64,000 nucleotides of DNA. It comes from Lysobacter antibioticus (GTDB lineage Bacteria > Pseudomonadota > Gammaproteobacteria > Xanthomonadales > Xanthomonadaceae). The notes beneath the pieces are model-generated. The model made no database searches. It worked only from the letters and a program-made list of their open reading frames with translations, and was not told the DNA's origin. Position 1 is the stretch's first letter. Each line of letters opens with the position of its first letter. Made by a program: the position numbers and the translations under genes. This document shows, in pieces, positions 46,698 through 56,495 of this stretch. Location: NCBI RefSeq assembly GCF_000731095.1, contig NZ_JMTZ01000043.1:1-64000 (forward strand), read 5' to 3'.

Positions 46698-49286
46698 ATG
46701 TCCCGTATTCGCCGTTGGCTGCGTTGGGCGCTCTATGCGTTCATCGGCGCAGTCCTGCTGGGCGCCATCGCGCTCGGCACCCTGTACTACCTGATCGTCC
46801 CCAAGCTTCCCGACGTCGAGACCCTGCGCACGGTCGAGCTGCAGGAGCCTATGTACGTCTATGCCCGCGACGGCCGCCTGATGGCGCTGTTCGGCGAGAC
46901 CCGGCGCTACCCGATCGCCATCGAGGACGTGCCCGAGCGGCTCAAGCAGGCGTTCATCGCGATCGAGGACGCCCGCTTCTACAAGCACCACGGCATCGAC
47001 TACAAGGGCATCGGCCGGGCGATCTGGCTGCTGGCGACCACCGACGACAAGCGCGTCCCGGGCGGCTCGACCATCACCCAGCAGGTCGCGCGCCAGTTCT
47101 TCCTGAGCTCGGAATACAGCTACAAGCGCAAGCTCGGCGAGATGCTGCTGGCCATGCGCATGGAGCGCGAGCTCAGCAAGGACGAGATCTTCGAGCTGTA
47201 CTTGAACAAGAGCTTCTTCGGCAACCGCGCCTACGGCGTCGGCGCCGCCGCCGAGTTCTACTACGGCAAGAAGATGAGCGAGCTCTCGCTCGACGAGATG
47301 GCCTCGCTGGCCGGCATCCCGAAGTTCCCGTCCAGCGGCAACCCGCTCAGCAATCCCGACCGCGCCAAGCTGCGCCGCGACTACATCCTCGACCGCATGG
47401 CCGAGCAGCGCTTCATCAGCGCCGACGAAGCCGCGCAGGCCAAGGCCGTGCCGATGCACGCCAGCCCGCACGAGCGCCCGGTCGAGGTCTACGCGCCCTA
47501 CGTGGCCGAGATGGTGCGCCAGGAAATGATCGCCCGCTACGGCGCCGAGGCGCTGACCAAGGGCTATCACGTCACCACCACCATCGACCCGACTTTGCAG
47601 GTCGCCGCCGACAAGGCCGTGCGCGACGGGCTGTCGGTCTACGACCGCCGCCATGGCTGGCACGGGGTCGAGCAGCACTTCGATCTCGCCGCGGGCGAGG
47701 ACGCCGCGACCGCGCGCCAGCGCCTGCGCGGCATCCCGGCCCAGGCCAATCTATTGCCGGCGGTCGTGCTCGGCAGCAGCGGCGGCCAGGCCAACGTCGT
47801 GCTCGGCGACGGCACCGAGCTGACCCTCACCGAGAAGCAGGGCTTCGGCGGCCGCAGCCCCGGCAGCCTGGTCAAGCGTGGCGACGTGGTGCGCATCCAG
47901 CGCACCGAGACCGTGACCGAACCGGTAGTCGCTCCGGCCGCTCAAACCGGCACCGCGGCGGCCGCACCGGTCGTACCGGCCGCGCCGGCCAAGCCGCCGG
48001 TGGTGAGCTACCGCCTCGACCAACTGCCGCAGGCGCAGGCCGCGCTGGTGTCGCTGGAGCCGAGCAACGGCGCCTTGCGCGCGCTCTCCGGTGGCTACAG
48101 CTTCGCTGGCGCCAAGTTCAACCGCGCCACCCAGGCGCGCCGCCAGCCCGGCTCGAGCTTCAAGCCGTTCGTGTATGCGGCGGCATTCGAGCGCGGCTAC
48201 AACCCGGCCTCGATCGTCCTCGACGCCCCGGTGGTGTTCAAGGACCGCCGCGGCCACCTGTGGCGCCCGCAGAACGACGGCGGCAATTTCGCCGGCCCGA
48301 TGCGCGTGCGCGAAGCGATGGTGCAGTCGCGCAACCTGGTCTCGGTGCGCCTGCTCGACGCCATGGGTGTCGACTTCGCCCGCAAGTACATCAGCCACTT
48401 CGGCTTCGACCCGGAGCAGTTGCCGCCCAACCTGTCGATGTCGCTCGGCACCGCCTCGCTGACGCCGCTGTCGGTCGCACGAGGCTATTCGGTGTTCGCC
48501 AACGGCGGTTTCCGCATCACCCCGTGGTTCATCGACGAGGTCAAGGATCGCGCCGGCGCCGTGGTGTTCAAGGAAAAGCCGGCCACCGCCTGCCCCGAAT
48601 GCGGCGGCCGCGGCGGCACCTCGGTCGCGGTACCGGTCAGCACGGTCGTCGACGGTTTCGACCTGGGTCCCGCCGGCGGCACCGGCGACACGGCCAAGCC
48701 CGACCCGAAGAAGCCCGATCCGAAGGCCAAGAAGGCCGAGGACAAGCCGGCCGCGCCGAAGAAGGAGCTGACTGCGGCCGAGAAGGCGAGCATGAACCTG
48801 GCGCCGCGCGCGATCGACGACCGCATCGCCTACCAGATCGTTTCGATGCTGCGCGACGTGGTCAAGCGCGGCACCGGCACCGCGGCCAAGGTGCTCGGCC
48901 GCGAAGACGTCGGCGGCAAGACCGGTTCGACCAACGACCACCGCGACGCCTGGTTCTCCGGCTTCGGCGGCCCTTACGTCACCACGGTCTGGGTCGGCCG
49001 CGACAACTACAAGTCGCTGGGTTACCGCGAATACGGCGGTAAGGCCGCCCTGCCGATCTGGATCGACTACATGCGGGTGGCGCTGAAGGATCAGCCGCTC
49101 GCCGTCAACGAACCGCCGCAGGGCATGGTCAAGGTCTCCGTCGCCGGCAACGGCGCACTGATTCCCGACGGCGCCGGCGGCGTGATCGAGTGGGTCAAGG
49201 CCGAAGACCTCGAGCGCATGCAAACCTATACCGATTACGGCAACGAAGAATCGGCGCCGTCGGAAGAGTCCTACGACATCTTCTGA
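46698..49286 (+). CDS. mrcA: Penicillin-binding protein 1A (bifunctional glycosyltransferase/transpeptidase)
   Basis: 862 residues from ATG 46698. One N-terminal membrane helix; GT51 domain with catalytic [12 protein letters not shown] and [12 protein letters not shown]; an OB-like insert (about residues 320-410); transpeptidase domain with nucleophile SSFKPF, QSRNL and KTGST. Between the SxxK and KTG motifs lies an 80-90 residue insert. It contains CPECGGRGG and a Lys/Pro-rich stretch ([24 protein letters not shown] split by repeats). It makes septal/lateral peptidoglycan. Single gene, ended by a strong hairpin. Confidence 0.96.
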   Translation: MSRIRRWLRWALYAFIGAVLLGAIALGTLYYLIVPKLPDVETLRTVELQEPMYVYARDGRLMALFGETRRYPIAIEDVPERLKQAFIAIEDARFYKHHGIDYKGIGRAIWLLATTDDKRVPGGSTITQQVARQFFLSSEYSYKRKLGEMLLAMRMERELSKDEIFELYLNKSFFGNRAYGVGAAAEFYYGKKMSELSLDEMASLAGIPKFPSSGNPLSNPDRAKLRRDYILDRMAEQRFISADEAAQAKAVPMHASPHERPVEVYAPYVAEMVRQEMIARYGAEALTKGYHVTTTIDPTLQVAADKAVRDGLSVYDRRHGWHGVEQHFDLAAGEDAATARQRLRGIPAQANLLPAVVLGSSGGQANVVLGDGTELTLTEKQGFGGRSPGSLVKRGDVVRIQRTETVTEPVVAPAAQTGTAAAAPVVPAAPAKPPVVSYRLDQLPQAQAALVSLEPSNGALRALSGGYSFAGAKFNRATQARRQPGSSFKPFVYAAAFERGYNPASIVLDAPVVFKDRRGHLWRPQNDGGNFAGPMRVREAMVQSRNLVSVRLLDAMGVDFARKYISHFGFDPEQLPPNLSMSLGTASLTPLSVARGYSVFANGGFRITPWFIDEVKDRAGAVVFKEKPATACPECGGRGGTSVAVPVSTVVDGFDLGPAGGTGDTAKPDPKKPDPKAKKAEDKPAAPKKELTAAEKASMNLAPRAIDDRIAYQIVSMLRDVVKRGTGTAAKVLGREDVGGKTGSTNDHRDAWFSGFGGPYVTTVWVGRDNYKSLGYREYGGKAALPIWIDYMRVALKDQPLAVNEPPQGMVKVSVAGNGALIPDGAGGVIEWVKAEDLERMQTYTDYGNEESAPSEESYDIF

Positions 49287-49313
49287 TCGCCTGTCCCAGG
49301 CAAGGCCCCGGCC

Positions 49314-49343
49314 AAGGCCGCACGCAGCGCGTGCGGCCTTTTC
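49314..49343 (+). terminator. Intrinsic terminator of the PBP1A gene
   Basis: A 12-bp perfect stem AAGGCCGCACGC/GCGTGCGGCCTT with an AGC loop followed by TTCT, 28 bp after the stop codon. Confidence 0.8.
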
Positions 49344-49567
49344 TTTGCGCCATCGCGCGGCTCGGATCGTCCGCGCCTGGCCTGGCGTCTTGCCCGGTCG
49401 CGTTTGCCAGGTCGTATCTTGCTGAATCAGGCGCCTCGCACCCTGCCGCGGCGACGGCGGGCCGCATGGACATTGCCCTGACCGACGAACGTGCTAGGTT
49501 TGGTCATGCCAGCCCTACCCGGCCGCGGCGAGCGCCCTCGCCGTGACGTGCCAGCCCGGAGGTCGAG

Positions 49568-50221
49568 ATGCACCAGGCCCGACAGCACGCACATCAGCAT
49601 GCGCAGACCCGCATTCGCGAACGTCGCCATCGCCTCGCCCACGAAGCGGCCCGCCTGATCGCCGAGAGCGGCATCCGCGACTACCACCAGGCCAAGCTCA
49701 AGGCCGCCGAACGCCTGGGCATCTTCGACGACGCTTCGCTGCCGCGTAACCGCGAGATCGAGGACGCCTTGCGCGAGTACCAGCGCCTGTTCCAACGCGA
49801 CAACCTCAACGGCCTGCGCCAACGCCGCGAGGCTGCGCTGCGCGCGCTCGAGTTCTTCGCCGAATTCGAGCCGCGCCTGGTCGGACCGGTGCTGGACGGC
49901 ACCGCCGACGCACGCAGCCCGGTCGCCCTGCACCTGTACAGCGACGATCCCGAAGCCGTGTCGATGTTCCTGGATCACCATCTGATCCCGGCCGAAGCCC
50001 GCGAACGCCGCCTGCGCCTGGACCGCGAACGCAGCGAAGACTTCCCGGTGTGGATGTTCGGTGCCGAGGACCTGACCTTCGACTTGACCGTGCTGCCGCT
50101 CGACGTGCTGCGCCAGGCGCCGTTGTCGAACGTCGACGAGAAACCGATGAAACGCGCCTCGGCGGCGCAATTGCGGCAGTTGCTGGCCGACGAGGAAATT
50201 TCCGAGTTCGAGCGAGGATAA
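49568..50221 (+). CDS. Conserved protein with remote nucleotidyltransferase-like features, function unknown
   Basis: 217 residues from ATG 49568 (SD GGAG). A helical N-terminus (RERRHRLAHEAARLIAESGIRDYHQAKLKAAERLG) is followed by a small alpha/beta domain with LVGPVLDGTADARSPVALHLYSDDPEAVSMFLDHH. The GPVLDGTA...SPVALHLYSDD segment resembles the GSxxxG...S.(D)x(D) core of minimal nucleotidyltransferases, but the acidic pair is not where catalysis would need it. No signal peptide. I do not recognise a named family with confidence. Confidence 0.7.
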   Translation: MHQARQHAHQHAQTRIRERRHRLAHEAARLIAESGIRDYHQAKLKAAERLGIFDDASLPRNREIEDALREYQRLFQRDNLNGLRQRREAALRALEFFAEFEPRLVGPVLDGTADARSPVALHLYSDDPEAVSMFLDHHLIPAEARERRLRLDRERSEDFPVWMFGAEDLTFDLTVLPLDVLRQAPLSNVDEKPMKRASAAQLRQLLADEEISEFERG

Positions 50222-50534
50222 CGCGCCGTAGCGCGGCTGCCGTTGCGGGCAGAACCCTCCGGCTCGCCTCGGCCCACAGAACGCCCGACCCGGCGGCCCG
50301 GTCATCGCCGCGCGCCTGAACGCCCTCGCGACGCTACCTAGCCGTCATCCCCGCGAAGGCGGGGATCCGGAGACTTCAGAGCCACGTCGCGACCGAGCCC
50401 CAGGGGCCACGCCTTCGCGGGATAGCGGCACGAGATGAGCCAAGCGCCATGCGGCCGTGTGCGCATCAAACGAATACGATCCAACGAATACGAAACCGTA
50501 TCAGCCCGACAAAACCGTTCGAAGGACCGAACCC
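50222..50534. other. Intergenic region with a REP-like hairpin
   Basis: No gene. ATCCCCGC-GAAG-GCGGGGAT (50347-50366) is a perfect 8-bp hairpin of the widespread 'GTCATCCCCGCGAAGGCGGG' type. A partial CGCCTTCGCGGGAT copy sits at 50411-50424. AACGAATACGA occurs twice near 50469-50491. Confidence 0.55.
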
Positions 50535-51491
50535 ATGCGAGACCACCCCCGACGCGGCCCCGCAGCGATGCAAGTCATCGCGTCCGGCATTCGCCTGCTC
50601 TTCGGCGGATTGATCCTGTCGGCCGTGTCGTTCGTCGCAGCAGCGACGCCGCCGGCGCAACGCACCGCATCGAACACAAGCACACCGACCGAACCGAACA
50701 CCGTCGCCGGTTTGGTCGCCCGCTTGCGTACGCAGGCCGCGGCATCGCAATCCAGCCCCGCCGTGCGCGCCGACTACGACGCCCTGCGCGCCGCCCAGAG
50801 CTTGAGTGCCGCACAACTGCCCTACGCCGACTACGCCTATCTGCGCCTGCTGTTCGAAGCCACTCGCGACGGCGGTTACTGGAACCTGCATTGGGCGATC
50901 ACCGATCGCGAACCCAATTCGGACGCGATCTGGGCCCAATGGCGCGCCCGGCGCAGCGCGACCCCGACCGGCATCACCGCCACCGCCGAATGCGACGAGC
51001 TGTCCGCGCTGTACGCCTTCCTCGCCCGCCGCGGTGGCGTGCGCAATGTCGGCCTGTTCTGGCCGACGGCGAACCACACCGTCGCGGTCTGGCGCATTCC
51101 CACGACGCCAGGCGAAACCCGCATCGTGGTTCCGACCACGCAGATTTTCCTGAGCCAGTACGACAGCTTCGGCACCCGCGGCTTCGACCCGTGGAAGCAG
51201 GCGACAATCTACGAATACGGCCGTCGCGACATCGTCGACGATGCGCGCCTGCCGCAAGCGCTGATCGGCTTCTTTCTGGCCCAGAACGACAAATACGTCC
51301 GCGCCTCCGGCCTGAGCCTGCAGCGCATGCGGCAACTGCGCGACGGCGTGCTCGACGGCAGCCTCAGTGCCGACCAGGCCATGCGCCAGGCGCAAGCGCA
51401 ACGCGAACGCATCGCGCCCGGCGCCGCCGACGACCGCAGCGCATATGCGCATTTCATCCGCGACCTGCAAGCGGCCGCAAAGACTCCATAG
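50535..51491 (+). CDS. Exported protein with transglutaminase-like Cys-His pattern
   Basis: 318 residues from ATG 50535 (GAAGGA upstream); ATG 50568 would start directly at the signal peptide. Signal helix IRLLFGGLILSAVSFVAAA, Thr/Pro-rich linker, then a globular region. TATAECDELSALYAFLARRGGVRNVGLFWPTANHTVAVW has a Cys at the start of a helix and a His in a following strand, as in transglutaminase/cysteine-protease cores. The third residue (Asp) is not obvious. Activity is inference; a secreted papain-like fold is plausible. The next gene, also exported, begins 79 bp downstream. Confidence 0.6.
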   Translation: MRDHPRRGPAAMQVIASGIRLLFGGLILSAVSFVAAATPPAQRTASNTSTPTEPNTVAGLVARLRTQAAASQSSPAVRADYDALRAAQSLSAAQLPYADYAYLRLLFEATRDGGYWNLHWAITDREPNSDAIWAQWRARRSATPTGITATAECDELSALYAFLARRGGVRNVGLFWPTANHTVAVWRIPTTPGETRIVVPTTQIFLSQYDSFGTRGFDPWKQATIYEYGRRDIVDDARLPQALIGFFLAQNDKYVRASGLSLQRMRQLRDGVLDGSLSADQAMRQAQAQRERIAPGAADDRSAYAHFIRDLQAAAKTP

Positions 51492-51569
51492 CGACGACCG
51501 CCGGCCCCACCCCGCCGCTGCCGTAACGCGTATAAATCCGCATCGATCCTTAGCAGGAAGCGCCCTACC

Positions 51570-52580
51570 ATGACCCATCGCCTCGGCCGTCCGTGCTTGT
51601 CTGCCATGGCGGTCGCGCTGTGTTCGCTGGGCGTGGTATCGGCCGCATTCGCGCAACAGCCTCCCGCTGCCGGCGCGCGTCAACTGCAACTCGAAGCGCG
51701 CCTGCAAGCCGAGCCTTATCGCTGGGAGCTGGCCGACGGAACCGTCCTCGTCCAAGGCCTGGCCGACGACTCCGCGCGAGTGACAGTGACCGAGCAGGCC
51801 GGCCAGGAGCACTACGCTCTGGAAATGCTCTGGGGCCGGTTCCCGGTCAAGGTCGCCGCCGCCTGTTGGCTGCTGCCGCCGGCGCGGTTCGAGGCCTGCG
51901 CCGAAATCGGGCGGCGCGAGGACACCCGGGCGCAGAAAGAACAGAGCGCCGAAGAGGAACGCAAGGAACGCGAACGCAAGCGCCGGTTGGCCGCGCGCAC
52001 GGCCTGGATACGCCCGGCGATGAGCCCGAAGCGCGTCGTCTCGATCCTCACCAAGGCGATGCGCGACCAGCAGGCGTGGATGCGCACGCCCGCCGCGCGC
52101 CTGGTCGCCGACAACTTCGCCTGCGATGCCGGCAATGCGGGGCTTCCGAAAATCACCGCCGCTGCGCGGGAAAAATACGCCCAGGCCCGTAGCATCGGTG
52201 CGTACGCCGCCGAGGGCGAGCCCTTGCTGATCGAAGCCGCCGAGTTGGGCAACTGGCGCGCGGTCGCGACCCTGTTCAACGTGGCGATGCATGGCGAAGA
52301 CTGGGAATCGGCCCAGCCATTGGTCGCCTGGCTGCTGCAACGCGGCGCGCCGGCCGGCTACAACAAGCTCGCCGAGCTGCACGGCACCATCGCCAGCTAC
52401 GAAGACGGCCAAGCCTCGTCCACCGAGCGGGATCTGGCCAGGGCGCTGCGTTGGCGCGCCGCGCAAGCCGGCGACCCAGGCGCGCAACGCGATATGGCCG
52501 ACTATTTCGAGGAACGCGATCCGCAACTGTCCGAGCGGCTGACGCACTGCGCGCTGGAACGCTTTCCCGACCTCAAATAA
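51570..52580 (+). CDS. Exported protein with Sel1/TPR-like helical C-terminus
   Basis: 336 residues. Signal peptide (MAVALCSLGVVSAAFA|QQ), then a small beta domain (RWELADGTVLVQGLADDSARVTVTE) and a charged coiled coil (AEEERKERERKRRLAAR). C-terminal helical repeats with SEL1 character follow (LNEW-type EAAELGNWRAVATLFNVAMHGEDW; ALRWRAAQAGDPGAQRDMADYFEER). Function unknown; probably a periplasmic protein-interaction factor. Confidence 0.65.
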   Translation: MTHRLGRPCLSAMAVALCSLGVVSAAFAQQPPAAGARQLQLEARLQAEPYRWELADGTVLVQGLADDSARVTVTEQAGQEHYALEMLWGRFPVKVAAACWLLPPARFEACAEIGRREDTRAQKEQSAEEERKERERKRRLAARTAWIRPAMSPKRVVSILTKAMRDQQAWMRTPAARLVADNFACDAGNAGLPKITAAAREKYAQARSIGAYAAEGEPLLIEAAELGNWRAVATLFNVAMHGEDWESAQPLVAWLLQRGAPAGYNKLAELHGTIASYEDGQASSTERDLARALRWRAAQAGDPGAQRDMADYFEERDPQLSERLTHCALERFPDLK

Positions 52581-52731
52581 GCGTACGCCGCGCAACGCCC
52601 TCCGGACTCCACGGCAGCCCCTCGTCCGGCCGAGCCGAGGTTTCCGTGAAACTTGCCCGATGACGAACGAGACGCCGCCACGGACCAACGGCACAATGAC
52701 GATTCTTTACGCAGCCACCCAAGGAAGCATC

Positions 52732-53106
52732 ATGCGATTTCATGGAACTCTACTGCTGTGCCTGGCGACGCTTTCGTCGGCCGCCCTCGCCGCCGACAAA
52801 CCGGCGATCAGCCTGTCCAAGCTCTACCAAAGCTACGAAGAGGCCGGCCACAGCGCGCTGTCGATGCCCGAGTACGATCAGGCCGTACGCTTCACCGCGG
52901 TGGTGCTGGAACAGAGCACCTCGATGGCCGACACCTCGCTCACCTCCGCGACCGACGCCGACGGCGAGGTCGAATACGCGCGCCTGACCGGCGAGGACGG
53001 AAAGCTGGCCGCGTTGCCGCCCGGCACGGCCTTCACTGCCACCTGCACGGTCGGCTTCACGTCCGGCACCGAGTACCTGAATCTGACCGATTGCGTCATC
53101 GAGTAA
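52732..53106 (+). CDS. Small exported OB-fold (tRNA_anti-like type) protein
   Basis: 124 residues from ATG 52732 (AAGGAAGC upstream). Signal peptide (LLLCLATLSSAALA|AD), then a five-strand pattern: VRFTAVVLEQS, VEYARLTGEDGKLAALPPGTAFTATCTVGF, EYLNLTDCVIE. The 'xxGT.F.A.C.V.F......L.L.DC.I' ending matches the periplasmic OB-fold group often annotated tRNA_anti-like. The two Cys probably form a disulfide. Ligand unknown. Confidence 0.6.
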   Translation: MRFHGTLLLCLATLSSAALAADKPAISLSKLYQSYEEAGHSALSMPEYDQAVRFTAVVLEQSTSMADTSLTSATDADGEVEYARLTGEDGKLAALPPGTAFTATCTVGFTSGTEYLNLTDCVIE

Positions 53107-53159
53107 GGCGCCGCGCCACAACGGCGCCGCCTCGGCGATGCCGTTGCCGAAGCGCAAAC

Positions 53160-53189
53160 GAAAACGCCCCGCCGAAGCGGGGCGTTTTC
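53160..53189. terminator. Bidirectional terminator between the OB-fold gene and gltA
   Basis: A 13-bp perfect stem GAAAACGCCCCGC/GCGGGGCGTTTTC with a CGAA loop sits between the two convergent genes and gives U-rich 3' arms on both strands. Confidence 0.88.
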
Positions 53190-53211
53190 GCATCCGGGAT
53201 GCGGACGCGGA

Positions 53212-54519
53212 TCAGCGCTGGTCGGCGCCGACGTAGTCGCGCGTCGCGTGACCGGTGTAGATCTGGCGCGGACGGCCGATCTTGTTCTCGGGGTCGTTCT
53301 GCTGTTCCAGCCAGTGCGAGACCCAGCCGGCGGTGCGCGCGATCGCGAACATGACCGTGAACATCTCGACCGGAATGCCGAGCGCCTTGTAGATGATGCC
53401 CGAGTAGAAATCGACGTTCGGGTAGAGCTTGCGCTGGACGAAGTACTCGTCCTTGAGCGCGGCTTCTTCGAGCTTCATCGCCACTTCGAGCAGCGGATCG
53501 TTGACGCCGAGCTCGCCGAGCACGTCGTGGGTCATCTTGCGGACCAGCGCGGCGCGCGGATCGTAGTTCTTGTAGACGCGGTGGCCGAAGCCCATCAGGC
53601 GGAAGCCCGACTCCTTGTCCTTGGCCTTGTCGATCGCACCCTTGACGTTCTCGGGGCGGCCGATCTCGTTGAGCATCTTGAGCACGGCCTCGTTGGCGCC
53701 GCCGTGCGCCGGTCCCCACAACGCGGCGACGCCGGAAGCGACGCTGACGTAGGGGTTGGCGCCGGTCGAACCGACCAGGCGCACGGTCGAGGTCGACGCG
53801 TTCTGCTCGTGATCGGCGTGCAGGATGAACAGCAGGTCCATCGCCTTGGCGGCGACCGGGTTGAGCTCCAGCGGCTCGCTCGGCACTTCGAACAGCATGT
53901 GCAGGAAGCGCGTGGTGTAGTCGAGGCTGTTCTTCGGATAGCGGATCGGCCAGCCGATCGAATAACGATGGCAGGCGGCGGCGATCGTCGGCACCTTGGC
54001 GATCAGGCGGATCGCGGCCAGGCGGCGCTGTTCCGGATCTTCCAGGTCGAGTTCGTTGTGGTAGAAGCTCGCCATCGAGCCGAGCATGCCGACCAGCATC
54101 GCCATCGGATGGGCGTCGTGGCGGAAGCCGTACAGGAAGGTACGAAACGCTTCGTGCATCATCGTGTGATGCGTGACTTCGTGCTCGAACTTGCTGAACT
54201 CGCCGGCGGTCGGCAGTTCGCCGTTCATCAGCAGATAGGCGACTTCGAGGAAGTTCGACTTCTCGGCGAGCTGTTCGATCGGGTAGCCGCGGTACAGCAG
54301 CACGCCCTCATCGCCGTCGATGTAGGTGATCGCCGACTTGCAGCTGGCGGTCGCGGTGAAGCCGGGGTCGTAGGTGAACATCCCGGTTTCTTTCGGCAGC
54401 TTGGCGATGTCGACGCAGGAAGCGCCCAACACCGGGTGCTGCACCGGCAAGATCACGCTCTTGTCGCCGGCGGTCAGGGTGACCTGATCGAGGCCAGCTT
54501 TTTTGGAATCATCGGACAC
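53212..54519 (-). CDS. gltA: Citrate synthase
   Basis: 435 residues from GTG 54519 (GAGGAG 6 nt upstream). A longer ATG start at 54582 lacks conserved sequence. Condenses acetyl-CoA and oxaloacetate. Type-II hexameric citrate synthase motifs are present: the N-terminal beta domain ([14 protein letters not shown]), [47 protein letters not shown] with a catalytic His, [16 protein letters not shown], and [14 protein letters not shown]. Promoter candidate at 54600-54627. Confidence 0.96.
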   Translation of the reverse strand: MSDDSKKAGLDQVTLTAGDKSVILPVQHPVLGASCVDIAKLPKETGMFTYDPGFTATASCKSAITYIDGDEGVLLYRGYPIEQLAEKSNFLEVAYLLMNGELPTAGEFSKFEHEVTHHTMMHEAFRTFLYGFRHDAHPMAMLVGMLGSMASFYHNELDLEDPEQRRLAAIRLIAKVPTIAAACHRYSIGWPIRYPKNSLDYTTRFLHMLFEVPSEPLELNPVAAKAMDLLFILHADHEQNASTSTVRLVGSTGANPYVSVASGVAALWGPAHGGANEAVLKMLNEIGRPENVKGAIDKAKDKESGFRLMGFGHRVYKNYDPRAALVRKMTHDVLGELGVNDPLLEVAMKLEEAALKDEYFVQRKLYPNVDFYSGIIYKALGIPVEMFTVMFAIARTAGWVSHWLEQQNDPENKIGRPRQIYTGHATRDYVGADQR

Positions 54520-54599
54520 GAAACACTCCTCAATCTGCCTGCCGCAGGGAAGGCCGCGGCAGGAGGGGGACGGGGGTCGCATTTGAACTGCGATGCTGA

Positions 54600-54627
54600 A
54601 TTATCGCACAACGCTTCTTGAGCCCAA
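54600..54627 (-). promoter_or_regulatory. gltA: Candidate gltA promoter
   Basis: Minus strand: TTGGGC (complement of 54622-54627), 16 bp, GATAAT (complement of 54600-54605), placing the start about 75 nt upstream of the GTG. Confidence 0.4.
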
Positions 54628-54927
54628 GCTCGGACTTTGGTCGGGAGGGGCGCATGGCGGCCACGCAGCGTTTCATCGCCGAGGCCGGTTTTCGGCCCTG
54701 AGGCAGGCCCCGGAAGGCCTCGCGCCGGCGCACGCGGGCGGGCTTGTCGCGGCTTGGCGGAAAGCCTGTCGCGAGGCGGTCGCCGGCTCGAACCAGCGCG
54801 CGACGAAGGTGTCCCGGGGCGGGACGAGCACCGCGGCCCGGCAGCTGCTAAACACCGCCAGGACGCGGCAGCGCGAACCGTCGCGGTTGCACCGTCGTTC
54901 ACCGGAACCTATGACGACGCAAACGCA
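54628..54927. other. Non-coding stretch between gltA and rpmE2
   Basis: No gene could be supported on either strand. Frames here are open only because of high GC. No repeat or further signal was recognised. Confidence 0.4.
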
Positions 54928-54953
54928 AACGGCCGCCCTTTCGGGCAGCCGTT
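54928..54953 (-). terminator. Probable terminator of rpmE2
   Basis: A 10-bp stem with one C/A mismatch (54928-54938 with 54943-54953, TTTC loop), 25 bp past the rpmE2 stop. The minus-strand 3' side reads TTTGCGTTTGCG. Confidence 0.55.
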
Positions 54954-54977
54954 GTGCGCACAGCGATTGCGACGCGA

Positions 54978-55220
54978 TTACTTCTGCGCGTAACGCTTGC
55001 GGAACTTGTCGACGCGACCGCTGGTGTCCATGATCTTGTGCTTGCCCGTATAGAACGGGTGCGACGCCGACGAGATGTCGACCTTGATCAGCGGATACTC
55101 GGTGCCGTCGAGCTTGATCGTTTCCTTGCTCGACAGGGTCGAACGGGTCAGGATCTGGAAGTCGGTGGTGACGTCCTGGAACACGACGTTACGGTATTCG
55201 GGATGGATGCCTGCCTTCAT
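54978..55220 (-). CDS. rpmE2: 50S ribosomal protein L31, type B (zinc-independent)
   Basis: 80 residues. Starts [28 protein letters not shown] and contains [37 protein letters not shown]. The CxxC zinc ligands of the A-type are absent and the length is that of type B. Type B paralogues are usually induced by zinc limitation through Zur; I saw no clear Zur box here. A promoter is visible at 55255-55284. Confidence 0.96.
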   Translation of the reverse strand: MKAGIHPEYRNVVFQDVTTDFQILTRSTLSSKETIKLDGTEYPLIKVDISSASHPFYTGKHKIMDTSGRVDKFRKRYAQK

Positions 55221-55254
55221 GGCACTCAACCTTAGGTATGCGGGAAAGTCGGGC

Positions 55255-55284
55255 AGTATAGCGGCCGGATTGGGGGGCGTGCAA
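55255..55284 (-). promoter_or_regulatory. rpmE2: Promoter of rpmE2
   Basis: Minus strand: TTGCAC (complement of 55279-55284), 18 bp, TATACT (complement of 55255-55260; 5/6 match). The start would be about 30 nt upstream of the ATG. Confidence 0.6.
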
Positions 55285-55544
55285 GTCCATTTGGCCGGAA
55301 AAACCAATCGGCGGCGGCGAGGCTGAATGAGGCGGGGGGGGGCTGGACCTACCCTGCTTCCTGCCTGATTCGGCGGCACCTGGCCGGCGATCGCGGGCGA
55401 GGCTTGGGGCGTCGCCCGCTGGTGGCCCCTGCTTCCCGGCTTGCGCCGGGCTGGGGCGGTGGAGATGAGCTTTCGCGTTCCTCCTCCGCTGGTTACGACG
55501 CCCGGGAGATGACCTTCCGCGCTCCTGCTGCTTTCGCCGTACGC
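55285..55544. other. Intergenic, nothing recognised
   Basis: Between the rpmE2 promoter and the stop of the nucleoside hydrolase gene. No gene, hairpin with T-run, or repeat was recognised. Confidence 0.4.
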
Positions 55545-56495
55545 CTACTCTCCTCTGCGAGGGTGTGCGGCCAGTGCCTTCTGAATCAGGGTTTCGAAGC
55601 GCTGGTGATCATATTTCATGAGAATCGCGACTTTGTCGGGGCGGCCTTCCTGGCGACGCCAGTCGACCACGGTCGCGCCGCGGCTGTGGGTGCCTTCAAG
55701 TTCGATCGAGACCGGCCGCGATTGCACGTCCTGGGCGCCGTCGGGTTCGAGCGCGAACGCCATCGCCAGGGCGTCGGCGGCATGCCAATGATCGCCGCGA
55801 CGGTCGATCGACCACATCCGCGTCTTCTCGGAAATGCGCTCGTAGAACTTGCCGCGCGCCGAATCGGTCTGGAACCAGGTGAGCACGCGTTCGTGATGCA
55901 GGCCGTGGGCAATCACCGCCTCCCAGTCGGCCAGGTCGATGTGTTCGAAGGCTTCGAACACGATGTGCGCGGCTTCCGGATCGAAGTAGATGTTGAACTC
56001 CGCCGCCGGGGTAATGTTGCCCTGGCAGGTCACCGCGCCGCCCATCACCACCAGGCGCGCGATGCGCTGCGGCAGGGTCGGATCGAGCTTGAGCGCCAGC
56101 GCGACGTTGGTCAGCGGCCCCAACGCCACCAGCAACAGCTTGCCGGCGTGTTCGTGCGACAGGCGGATGATCGCGAGCGCGGCGTGTTCGGCTTCGACCT
56201 GGCGCTGGGCGGCTTCGTAGCCGACGTCGCCGAAACCGTCCTGGCCGTGCACATAGCCCGCGTCCGGCGAGGGATGCAGCAAGGGCGCATCGGCGCCGGC
56301 GAACACCGGCACGTCGACGCCGGCCACTTCGCACAACTTGAGCGCGTTGGCGACGGTGTGCTTGAGGCCGACGTTGCCGGCGGCGATGGTCAGCCCGACC
56401 AGTTCGTGGCGCGGATCGTTGAACGCCATCAGCAGCGCCAGCGCGTCGTCCACGCCGGGGTCGGTATCGATAAGCAGGGGAATGCGATCAGTCAT
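55545..56495 (-). CDS. Inosine-uridine preferring nucleoside hydrolase family
   Basis: 316 residues from ATG 56495, overlapping the DUF4166 stop (ATGA). The calcium-site signature LLIDTDPGVDDALALLMAF is at residues 7-25. Further conserved segments are GNVGLKHTVANALKL, KLLLVALGPLTNVALAL, VVMGGAVTCQGNITPAAEFNIYFDPEAA and the C-terminal DHWHAADALAMAFALEP (His/Asp). Cleaves the N-glycosidic bond of nucleosides for salvage; base preference unknown. Confidence 0.94.
   Translation of the reverse strand: MTDRIPLLIDTDPGVDDALALLMAFNDPRHELVGLTIAAGNVGLKHTVANALKLCEVAGVDVPVFAGADAPLLHPSPDAGYVHGQDGFGDVGYEAAQRQVEAEHAALAIIRLSHEHAGKLLLVALGPLTNVALALKLDPTLPQRIARLVVMGGAVTCQGNITPAAEFNIYFDPEAAHIVFEAFEHIDLADWEAVIAHGLHHERVLTWFQTDSARGKFYERISEKTRMWSIDRRGDHWHAADALAMAFALEPDGAQDVQSRPVSIELEGTHSRGATVVDWRRQEGRPDKVAILMKYDHQRFETLIQKALAAHPRRGE

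Noticed and set aside
54593-55033. 146-codon plus-strand frame upstream of gltA
   Set aside because: Overlaps the rpmE2 terminator and end, with Arg/Ala-rich random composition and no ribosome site.
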